From: JBMYRH01 sp049602155
Lineage (GTDB): Bacteria > Myxococcota_A > UBA9042 > PHBI01 > JBMYRH01
Length of the DNA stretch: 64,000 nt
Reading direction: 5' to 3'
Assembly (NCBI GenBank): GCA_049602155.1
Contig: JBMYRH010000011.1
Coordinates: 132,298-196,297, forward strand
The notes beneath the pieces were generated by a model. That model was not told the DNA's origin, did not search any database, and saw nothing but the letters and a program-made list of their open reading frames with translations. Below, in pieces: positions 17,092 to 24,166 of this stretch. A program made the translations under genes and the position numbers. Position 1 is the first letter of the stretch, and each line of letters starts with the position of its first letter.

Positions 17092-18177
17092 TTACTCAGC
17101 GGGGGCGTAGGTCAGCCAACCGATCGCAGGGACACCGTTGGTCTCGTCCAGCGTGATCACGCCGTCTTGAACGGTTGCGCACGCGAAGTGGGTCCATGCC
17201 CCCTCTTCACACTCGGTCTTCTCGTCGCCCACCTGAATGGTGTGGCCAATGCCGCCCTGGATGTAGACATTCACGGCCGTGCCGTCAGCGAGCCCGAGCT
17301 TGTCAGGGATCCGCGCAGGGAAGCGAATCTCAAAGCCGTCACCCTCGGGGCTGAAGGCCCAGACGCCCGGTGCGCCTTCGATCTGCTCGCCGTTGCAGAG
17401 GTGACTCGTGCCGTCGATGTAGGTCGCCGACAGGTCTTTGAGGCCCACAGCGCCGTTGAAGAGCCAGCTGGGGTTGACGTCGAGCGCGAGGCCATCCTCG
17501 AAGTTGACGGTGACGAACTCGTCCACGCTCTCCATGCAGGCTTGGCCGAAGCACTCGTTCGGCAGGTCTGTCGCCGCCGTCGTCGCGTGGAGGACCGCGG
17601 GGGTCGGTGAGAGGTCGATGACTCCACCGTTCACGGTCAAGTCTGCGATGGCGTACGTGCAGTAGGCCGTGCTGTAGCTCAAGCCTGGCGCGAGCGCCCT
17701 GAGCACGCCCTCGTAGAGGCAGTTGTTGTCCGAGGGGACCGTGACCGTAAACGAGCCATCATCGTTCGCATCGACGGGCGTGAGGCACACGGAGGAGCCG
17801 TCACGGGCGCTCCGGGTGCAGATCTGCGCTTTGGCGCCAACAACCGGGGCACCGCTCGCGTCTTGAATCACGCCGGACACCGTGCTGATCACCTCACCAC
17901 ATGGACACCCCTCGGCGTCGCACTCGGCGCCGAGCGTCAATGAGTGATCGGCCTCCATGAGCTCGCAGGCGGCAGCAGGCTCTCCACCCTCGTCGGGCGC
18001 CGCGTCATCCTCACCAGCCAAGGAAGTACCAGCCGCGGCAGTGTCCGTCGCCCCCGCGTCCGTGCCCGTCTGCGCGGTGCCATTCTCGCCAGTGGTGTCA
18101 TCACGCGAGTCACCACAACCGGTGATGGCGAGGCCCAAAGACAGGGTAAGGATAGTCAGGAGGGTCAGCTTCTTCAT
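17092..18177 (-). CDS. Lipoprotein with carboxypeptidase-regulatory-like domain
   Basis: A 361-residue protein. Lipobox LGLAITGCGDS; Thr/Asp/Ala-rich linker to about residue 75; then GCPCGEVISTVSGVIQDASGAP, which opens a beta-sandwich resembling the carboxypeptidase regulatory-like fold (VVGAKAQICT, DDGSFTVTVPSD). Cys residues are frequent (CPCG, CFGQACME, CNGEQ, CEEGAW), suggesting disulfides. It is the first gene of the minus-strand redox cluster, so a disulfide-bearing client of the neighbouring thioredoxins is conceivable. No enzymatic motif is seen. Confidence 0.65.
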   Translation of the reverse strand: MKKLTLLTILTLSLGLAITGCGDSRDDTTGENGTAQTGTDAGATDTAAAGTSLAGEDDAAPDEGGEPAAACELMEADHSLTLGAECDAEGCPCGEVISTVSGVIQDASGAPVVGAKAQICTRSARDGSSVCLTPVDANDDGSFTVTVPSDNNCLYEGVLRALAPGLSYSTAYCTYAIADLTVNGGVIDLSPTPAVLHATTAATDLPNECFGQACMESVDEFVTVNFEDGLALDVNPSWLFNGAVGLKDLSATYIDGTSHLCNGEQIEGAPGVWAFSPEGDGFEIRFPARIPDKLGLADGTAVNVYIQGGIGHTIQVGDEKTECEEGAWTHFACATVQDGVITLDETNGVPAIGWLTYAPAE

Positions 18178-18379
18178 GTTGGCTCTCGGGTCCAGTGAGG
18201 GAGGCTCACAGGGGGTTCGCTCTCCCCTGCGACACGATGATGGGATGCCATGGGTGCGGCCCCTCAGTCAAATCAGGTCTCTTAATTCTCGCGCGAGGGG
18301 CGATGACGGGACACGGAGGAGCGGCCCCTTGACCCGTCGGGGGCGTCGCGGGATCATGAGGGTGTCCAGGGAGGCGCGC

Positions 18380-18940
18380 GTGGCATCCAACGCAGACATG
18401 AAGACTCGGTTTCGAATCGTCGGGCAGCACGAGGGTGGGGCAGACAGCACGGCATCACCGCCAGAAATCACGCTGAGATCCCTGCAGCGCATGAATGCGC
18501 GCGGCCTGATGCGGCGCTTCAGCGACGCAGAGGCCCCAACCGCCGTGGGTGGACTCAACGGCCCCACGAACGGGACGCTCCTGAGCTTGGCAGGGCCCCT
18601 GAGCGAGGGCACAGCGCGGGTCATGATCAACCGCCTCGCGACCTGGGATCGGTTCCCGTGGACGGGCAAATCCTTCCAATCTTGGGCCGAAGATCGAGGC
18701 TCTGGGATCAACCGGGTGCAGCTCCTCGGCGAGCGCCTCTGGTTCCACTTCGAAACACGCATTGATCGCTCGGTGGTCGATGGGCGGCCCTGCATCGTCC
18801 TAGATTACGATCACGCAGAGAACCCTTGGCCGGTCCGACAAGTCCGAGACGAGCTTCGCGAGGTCGCCCCAGGGCTATGGCTTGGCCCAGCGACCGTGCG
18901 CGGCCGCGTCGCCCTGTACTTCACCCTCCAAACCCCCTGA
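18380..18940 (+). CDS. Conserved hypothetical protein, 186 residues
   Basis: GTG 18380 is chosen because GGGAGG lies five bases upstream; an upstream ATG at 18356 and a downstream ATG at 18398 are alternatives. There is no signal peptide. The C-terminal half is well-formed: NRVQLLGERLWFHFETRID, then CIVLDYDHAENPWPVRQV and VAPGLWLGPATVRG, suggestive of a beta-rich ligand-binding barrel. I do not recognise a named family. It is divergent from the redox cluster across a 200-base gap and is followed by a small lipoprotein. Confidence 0.65.
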   Translation: MASNADMKTRFRIVGQHEGGADSTASPPEITLRSLQRMNARGLMRRFSDAEAPTAVGGLNGPTNGTLLSLAGPLSEGTARVMINRLATWDRFPWTGKSFQSWAEDRGSGINRVQLLGERLWFHFETRIDRSVVDGRPCIVLDYDHAENPWPVRQVRDELREVAPGLWLGPATVRGRVALYFTLQTP

Positions 18941-18953
18941 CCCGGACTCCCTC

Positions 18954-19403
18954 ATGCTTCGCCTCATCGTCTGCTTCGCCCTCTCGCTGTGTCTCCAAGG
19001 CTGCGCGACCAGCCTCCCGCCCACGCCCCCACCAGCGCCACCGGCGGCAGAGCCGCAGCCGGATGACGCCTTCCGGACATTTGGAGGCACAATCATCGCG
19101 CCGGGGGAGATACACACGGTCCGCAGTGAACCTATCGGGGTCAGTGGCCTGCGCGCCATGATCGCCCTGGGCAAGACCGAGTGGGTGATTCACACGCAGC
19201 CTGGAGGTAAAGAGGACAAGACCGCCACCGCGAACCTGGTCATCCAACGCGGTGATGGCGCGCAGAGCATCCGGGTGCAGACCGGCGAATCCGACGCTGC
19301 GCTCGGCGTCACTATCAAAGTGATCGAGGCCGGCGAGGTCTACCAGGAGTCCTCGATGCGCTGGGTACCTTTCGCGAAGATCACGGTCACAGAGACCCCC
19401 TAA
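18954..19403 (+). CDS. Small lipoprotein
   Basis: A 149-residue protein from ATG 18954: LRLIVCFALSLCLQGCATSL is a lipoprotein signal with Cys near residue 16. A Pro/Ala linker is followed by a compact domain rich in beta strands (GTIIAPGEIHTVRSEP, NLVIQRGDGAQSIRV). No family is recognised. It starts 13 bases after the preceding stop, so it is probably cotranscribed with it. Confidence 0.65.
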   Translation: MLRLIVCFALSLCLQGCATSLPPTPPPAPPAAEPQPDDAFRTFGGTIIAPGEIHTVRSEPIGVSGLRAMIALGKTEWVIHTQPGGKEDKTATANLVIQRGDGAQSIRVQTGESDAALGVTIKVIEAGEVYQESSMRWVPFAKITVTETP

Positions 19404-19520
19404 CCTCCCCATTTCAGCGGGTTTCTTGCCTCGTCTTTGGCCTCCATCTACGCTGACGCCATGGACAAACTATGGACCCGTGTACGCTCTCTCCTCGGCG
19501 TCGCGACGCAAGGGAGCGAA

Positions 19521-20087
19521 ATGAAGCCGATCCCCGGTGGATTCGTGCGGCTCCCAAACGGCGGCATCAGGCTGGTCGGCGCATACCAACTCGATGTGCG
19601 CCCAGTCTCCAATGCGGACTACGCGCTCTACATTCAAGCGACCGGGGCTGCGCGGCCGCCCTGGATGCACCGCCCGGGCTTCGGAGAACCGGAGCAGCCC
19701 GTCGTCGGCGTCACCTTAGCCGAAGCACGCCGCTACGCACGCTGGGCGGGCAAACGCCTGCCCTCCGCCGCAGAGTGGGTGCGCGCGGGCACAGGCACAG
19801 ATAAGCGCCCCTATCCGTGGGGGGAAGGAGAACCCGACTCAGGACTCGCCCACTTTGGGCGAGGTAAGAGCGGCGCCCCCTCCCCGGTCGAAGACGTGGC
19901 GCAGCGGCGCTCAGGTGGACGTGGGCCCTTTGGGCACTTCGATCTGCTCGGCAATGTCTGGGAGTGGTGCACCGACGGCGTGGCCCGCGGTGGATTCTGG
20001 GGCTCCAAGCAGCTCGCGATGACCCTTGACCTTGAGACCGAACCGCAGACCGTCAGCGGTGGTATCGGGTTTCGGTGCGCGAGATGA
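19521..20087 (+). CDS. Formylglycine-generating-enzyme-like (SUMF1/FGE-sulfatase) domain protein
   Basis: 188 residues from ATG 19521, which has GGGAG four bases upstream and gives the family-like start MKPIPGGFVRLPNG; ATG 19461 is an alternative. The C-type-lectin-like FGE core is clear: YQLDVRPVSNADYALYIQATG, WAGKRLPSAAEWVRAG, YPWGEGEPD, GNVWEWC and the end GIGFRCAR. It is shorter than true FGEs, and the two active-site Cys of aerobic FGE are not evident, so oxidase activity is doubtful; a regulatory or binding role, as in many bacterial SUMF1 proteins, is more likely. Its stop overlaps the next start as ATGA. Confidence 0.8.
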   Translation: MKPIPGGFVRLPNGGIRLVGAYQLDVRPVSNADYALYIQATGAARPPWMHRPGFGEPEQPVVGVTLAEARRYARWAGKRLPSAAEWVRAGTGTDKRPYPWGEGEPDSGLAHFGRGKSGAPSPVEDVAQRRSGGRGPFGHFDLLGNVWEWCTDGVARGGFWGSKQLAMTLDLETEPQTVSGGIGFRCAR

Positions 20088-20917
20088 AGAAGGGACACCC
20101 GCTGCGCCAGCTCTTGACGACAGCGGGTATCATCTACGTCGTATGGTTGCTCGGCCTGTGGGCACTGCAAGGGCGGCTCATCTACCCAGGGTGGCTGCGC
20201 CTTCCAGAGCCCGAGCCCGAGCTAAACGTCTCGGGCCTTGAACCTTGGTGGCTCGACACCGAAGAGGGGCCTGTAGAGGCTTGGTGGATCCCCGGCGCCG
20301 GCGTCTCAGAGGACCGCCCTGGCCCGGTCATGATGGCCTGGCACGGCAACGCCGCCTTCATCGACGACGCCGTGATGCACCTCTCCCCCTATCGAGACCT
20401 AGGTATCAGCGTCTTGCTCGTCGAATACCGGGGGTTTGGGCGCTCCGCCGGCGTCCCCTCACAGGAGGCCATCTTGACGGACGCGAACGCGTGGCGCGTC
20501 AAGCTCCTGAAGCGCAAAGACGTCAATCGACACAAATTCGTCTTCTACGGCCGCTCTCTCGGGAGCGGCCCAGCGGTGCACATGGCCGCAGAGCATGGCG
20601 CCGCAGCCTTGGTCCTTGAGGCCCCGATCACCTCACTCAAGCCCTTCGTCTCGGTCTACTTGGCCCCGGCGTTTTTGCTACGCGATATCTGGGACAACCT
20701 GAGCATCGCGCCCGAGATAGAGGCACCAGCCATCGTGTTTCATGGGCGACACGACGAGGTCGTCCCAGTCGAGCGGGGTGCCATGCTGGCCAAGGCCCTC
20801 AAGGCGACCTTCGTGAAAGATCCGAAAGCTGGGCATAACGACTTGCCTTCAAACCCTGAGGCGCACTTTGAGCGGATCGCAGCGTTCTTGCAGACCGCCG
20901 GTGTGATGCGGCGTTAG
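20084..20917 (+). CDS. Membrane-anchored alpha/beta hydrolase (BEM46/ABHD13-like)
   Basis: 277 residues from ATG 20084, overlapping the FGE-like stop. The N-terminal signal anchor is GIIYVVWLLGLWALQGRLIY. The hydrolase core shows MMAWHGNAAFIDD (oxyanion region), VEYRGFGRSAGVPSQ, the nucleophile elbow YGRSLGSGP, the acid in FHGRHDEVVPVERG and the His in KAGHNDLP. The complete Ser-Asp-His triad predicts an active serine hydrolase, probably facing the periplasm. The substrate is unknown. Confidence 0.85.
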   Translation: MKKGHPLRQLLTTAGIIYVVWLLGLWALQGRLIYPGWLRLPEPEPELNVSGLEPWWLDTEEGPVEAWWIPGAGVSEDRPGPVMMAWHGNAAFIDDAVMHLSPYRDLGISVLLVEYRGFGRSAGVPSQEAILTDANAWRVKLLKRKDVNRHKFVFYGRSLGSGPAVHMAAEHGAAALVLEAPITSLKPFVSVYLAPAFLLRDIWDNLSIAPEIEAPAIVFHGRHDEVVPVERGAMLAKALKATFVKDPKAGHNDLPSNPEAHFERIAAFLQTAGVMRR

Positions 20918-21075
20918 CTCCCGGGGTACCCGCTGTTGGAAATAATTCGAAGGATCACGGAGTTGACGTGGTTTGGGACTTGGTAACCAGTCCCCGTGAT
21001 AAAGCGACCGACGCGTTCAGTTCGGGGGCCGGTAAGGATCCACTGGACGGGGTCGCCTGGGGTCCCTATTGTCAC

Positions 21076-21123
21076 AGGTATGCGGATGCGACTTACTCAC
21101 GGTTTAGGTAGGCGGATGCGACT
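21076..21123 (+). repeat. 18-bp direct repeat around alternative starts
   Basis: Two copies of AGGTA(T/G)GCGGATGCGACT at 21076-21093 and 21106-21123, 17 of 18 bases identical, offset by exactly 30 bases (ten codons). Each contains an in-frame ATG for the HMA-thioredoxin gene. It looks like a short duplication of the translation start region; the second ATG gives a normal lipoprotein signal. Confidence 0.75.
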
Positions 21124-21811
21124 CATTTATATTCTCCTTGTTGCCCTCGCAGTCTTCGGGCTGACTGCTGTCGGGTGCGCCCACAGCCAACTGACCACCG
21201 GAGAGCTCTTTGAGCCGGGTGAAGGGCGAGTCGTCTTGTCCCTCCCGAAGCTGTCCTGCCTGACCTGTGGGACGAAAGTCGCCAAGACCCTCGAGGCGCT
21301 CCCTGGAGTCAATCAAGTCGCGTTCTCCAAGGACAAAGTGGAGGTCGGCGTCGCTTTCAACCCCACCGAAGTCACGCCCACAGCGATCCTGGAGGCGAGC
21401 AACTCCGTCGGCGAGACGGTCGTCATGGGCGCCGGGTCCGGCAGCTACGCGCCGGCTGTGGAGCACGCAGAGGAGAGCGACACCATCATCATCTCGCGGG
21501 GCGAGGAAGTGACGCTCTCGGAGCACCTCGCAGCAGGGAAAGTAACCGTCGTCGACTTCTACGCCGATTGGTGTGGTCCATGTCGCCGGGTGGCGATCGT
21601 GATGAACGCCATCATGTCGGATCGAGCCGACGTCGCCCTGCGCAAGGTCGACATCGTCGATTGGGACACCCCAGTGGCCCAGCAGCACATGCGTGAGGTC
21701 ACTCAGCTGCCATTCACTATCGTGTTTGACGGCCAAGGCAACGAGGTCCGGCGCATCGTCGGGCTCGACATCCCCGGGCTCCACGCCGCCATTGAAGAGG
21801 CGTCCAAATGA
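21116..21811 (+). CDS. HMA-thioredoxin fusion lipoprotein
   Basis: A 231-residue protein from ATG 21116. Lipobox LTAVGCAHS. Residues about 38-105 form a heavy-metal-associated-like domain with LPKLSCLTCGTKVAKTLEAL and VEVGVAFNPTEVTPTAI; the metal motif is CLTC. Residues about 125-230 form a thioredoxin domain with FYADWCGPCRRVAIVMNAI and cis-Pro LPFTIVFDGQGNEV. Such a fusion suggests redox-controlled delivery or reduction of a soft metal or metalloid on the periplasmic side. Its stop overlaps the ATG of the Sec-x-x-Sec barrel gene as ATGA, so the two products are made together. Confidence 0.85.
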   Translation: MRLIYILLVALAVFGLTAVGCAHSQLTTGELFEPGEGRVVLSLPKLSCLTCGTKVAKTLEALPGVNQVAFSKDKVEVGVAFNPTEVTPTAILEASNSVGETVVMGAGSGSYAPAVEHAEESDTIIISRGEEVTLSEHLAAGKVTVVDFYADWCGPCRRVAIVMNAIMSDRADVALRKVDIVDWDTPVAQQHMREVTQLPFTIVFDGQGNEVRRIVGLDIPGLHAAIEEASK

Positions 21812-22836
21812 GTGCACGCTTACTCGCGATCCTTGCCGTCCTCGGAGTCGTCAGTTGGCCAGCCAGCGCGTGGGCCAACACGTGAAGTGGCTGAGCGAAT
21901 CCGAACCTCCCGTCGGGAGTCGTCAACCAGAACATCGATTCGTCCGGAGCAGGCACCCTTGAGTTTCGCCTCACCGCGAGCTTCACAGCGGTCTCAACTG
22001 GACACCCGGTAACCGCCGACCAGTTTGAGCCCGGGGTGCCACTTGAGAAGCAGGCATTTTATCATGACCTGGACTTCACGATGGTGAACTACGAGCTTGC
22101 GTTGGGCTACTCCCTCGCCCCCTGGCTCACAGTGGAGACAAACATCCCGCTCCGCACCGCCTACACCGGGGTACGCTTTTTGAACGAGGCTGATGAGGCC
22201 CTGGAGGGCTTCGAGAGCATCCATCACCGCAACGAGACCCTCGTCGGGATCGGTGACGTGACCTTCGGCGCCCGCTTCAACGTCTTAAGCGGACTCGATA
22301 CGAAAGGGCTCGTTATGCTGGTCTCGACAGGCCTGAGCGTTCCGTCTGGATCGACGCGGCCAAACCCCTTCGCGTTGGCGCGAGCGGGGCAACGTCACCA
22401 GCACATCTTCTTTGGGACCGGGACGGTCGATCCCTACCTCAGCGCAGCCATGACCTACCGGATGGGCTGGGGCCGCGTGTCCGGCTTCGTCCACGGCCGA
22501 GTCTCGCTTTACGAGAACCGCTACGGGTATCGCGGCCCAGGGGTCATCTACGGCGGTGTCGACACCGCCAGCGACTTCGGGCTCGATGTTTTTGAGGCCA
22601 GCGTCGGCATTCACGCAATGCGTGAGTTCCCAGCCACGTGGGGCGATGAGAACGCCGAGAACAGCGGACGAACCGACCTGATGGCCGCACTCGGGGTGAG
22701 CTGGCGTATGAGTGATGCATGGCGCCTGCGAGCAGGCGCGAAGGTGCCCTTCTACACCGAGGCCATCGGCGGACAGCTCGACATCCCGATCATCGCAGAC
22801 CTGGGCGTGGCCTTCTCCGGCAACATCCTCAACTGA
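21808..22836 (+). CDS. Outer-membrane barrel selenoprotein with Sec-x-x-Sec at the mature N-terminus
   Basis: Read as 342 residues with two in-frame TGA codons, at 21883-21885 and 21892-21894 (residues 26 and 29). The ATG at 21808 overlaps the HMA-thioredoxin stop. The first 24 residues are a good signal peptide (LLAILAVLGVV then ASAWA), then NT-Sec-SG-Sec-ANPNLP, then an aromatic, strand-rich barrel. Gene callers starting at 22036 would drop the signal peptide and the motif. Related envelope proteins begin with a Cys pair in this place (established in outline, not checked here). A SECIS-like hairpin follows at 21907-21919. The likely role is a barrel or transporter whose N-terminal diselenide or metal site exchanges with the HMA-thioredoxin lipoprotein. 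Confidence 0.78.
21907..21919 (+). promoter_or_regulatory. Candidate bacterial SECIS hairpin
   Basis: Five-pair stem CUCCC/GGGAG closing the triloop GUC. The loop G is 17 bases after the second TGA and 26 bases after the first, so one element could serve both codons within the known 16-37 base window. It is shorter than textbook SECIS elements but has the same geometry as the hairpin at 61297-61309. Confidence 0.62.
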
Positions 22837-23005
22837 GCGCGCGGCACGAGAGAGCCTAGCCGGCGATCCCTCCCCCCGGGTCCCGCATTCGCTAAGCGCC
22901 GATCGCAGCACCGATGGGGACAGCCCCCTCTGCCAAAGTACCGTGACAATGTTGTCTCGCACGGAGGAGGCCCGATGCGCTAGTATGCCGCGACGCGGAG
23001 GTACC

Positions 23006-24157
23006 ATGGGGCTATTTCGCTCCCCCCACATCGTGCTCGTATGCCTGACCGCAGGACTCATCGGCTGCGGTGATGATGTCTCGTCGACCGATCCCGTCGT
23101 GGACGCGGTTCAACGCGGCGTCAGCGACGCCGATGACGCCCCCGCTAAGGACACCTCAAGCGACACAGAGGCACTCGTGCTCCCCGACGTGGCAGGGGCC
23201 ACCTCCGACGCAGAGGACGCGCTCGAGCCCGACGATGAGGTAGAACCAACCCCAGACGTCGAGGTCGAGGTCGAGCCGGACGTCTCGGACCCGGTGGAGC
23301 CTGTCGAGCCTGGCCCTGAGTCGATAGACTGCGCTGCGATCCCTGAAGGTCCGTTCGAGCTGGTGAAATTGGTCGGCCCGATGGCGAGTGAGGACCTGGC
23401 CTTTGACCGCGAGGGTCACCTCATCGGCTCGAACGACAACGCGATCTTCAAGAGCCTCTACAACGGACAGCCCCAGGTCTTCGTGCCGAACATCAACTTC
23501 CGAGCCGGGCTGCGCTACCTCCCCAGTGGCCAGCTCATCGTCTGCAACAACCACACGGGTGAGCTCGTCCGTATCGACCCCGAGGGAACGCAGCATGTCG
23601 TCCTGACCGGGCTCTCCTACCCCAACGGCATCATCGTCGATCTCAACGGTTGGGTGTACTTCAGCGAGCATGACAATGGCCAAGTTCGGCGCGTGAACCC
23701 GTACACGGGCGACTACACGGTGCTCACCAATGAGGTCTCGAGCCCCAACGGGCTGACCTTCAGCCCCGACTACTCCACGCTCTACATCGGAGGCTTCAAC
23801 GGGAGCGGGATCGTCTACGCGATGTCGATCAGCCCTGAGGGCGTCCCGGGTAAGCTCGTCGAGTGGGCGACCGACGTCGGTACGGGCTGGCTCGATGGCA
23901 TGGCCACGGACGCCTGCGGGAACGTCTACATCGCGGACTACGGCGCCACGGTGATCTACCGCATCTCGCCCGACGGAAAAGACAAGAAGAAGATCATCAG
24001 CGGAGCCGGCATCTCCAACGCTTACCTCCCCAATATGCAGTGGGGCTCAGGTATCGGCGGCTGGGATCCGCTCTCCCTCTACCTCCCCGACGGCTGGAAC
24101 AAGGGCGTCTTCGAGGTCCAAATCGGCGTCCCGACTGCCCCCATTCCATATCCATAG
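23006..24157 (+). CDS. Beta-propeller lipoprotein (SMP-30/gluconolactonase-like)
   Basis: 383 residues from ATG 23006, with GGAGG four bases upstream. Lipobox CLTAGLIGCGDD; acidic linker of about 95 residues rich in Asp/Glu/Val/Pro; then a propeller with repeated blade motifs such as EDLAFDREGHLIGSND, YPNGIIVDLNGWVYFSE, SSPNGLTFSPDYSTLYIGG and DGMATDACGNVYIADYG. This is the SMP-30/LRE fold seen in lactonases and sugar-binding receptors. It begins a set of four consecutive exported proteins on the plus strand. Catalytic metal ligands cannot be assigned with confidence. Confidence 0.82.
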   Translation: MGLFRSPHIVLVCLTAGLIGCGDDVSSTDPVVDAVQRGVSDADDAPAKDTSSDTEALVLPDVAGATSDAEDALEPDDEVEPTPDVEVEVEPDVSDPVEPVEPGPESIDCAAIPEGPFELVKLVGPMASEDLAFDREGHLIGSNDNAIFKSLYNGQPQVFVPNINFRAGLRYLPSGQLIVCNNHTGELVRIDPEGTQHVVLTGLSYPNGIIVDLNGWVYFSEHDNGQVRRVNPYTGDYTVLTNEVSSPNGLTFSPDYSTLYIGGFNGSGIVYAMSISPEGVPGKLVEWATDVGTGWLDGMATDACGNVYIADYGATVIYRISPDGKDKKKIISGAGISNAYLPNMQWGSGIGGWDPLSLYLPDGWNKGVFEVQIGVPTAPIPYP

Positions 24158-24166
24158 GAGTCCCCT

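Noticed and set aside
20954..21000. Inverted repeat ATCACGG / CCGTGAT with a TTGACG between
   Set aside because: Seven-base arms 33 bases apart are weak, and no matching -10 was found; not enough to call an operator or promoter.
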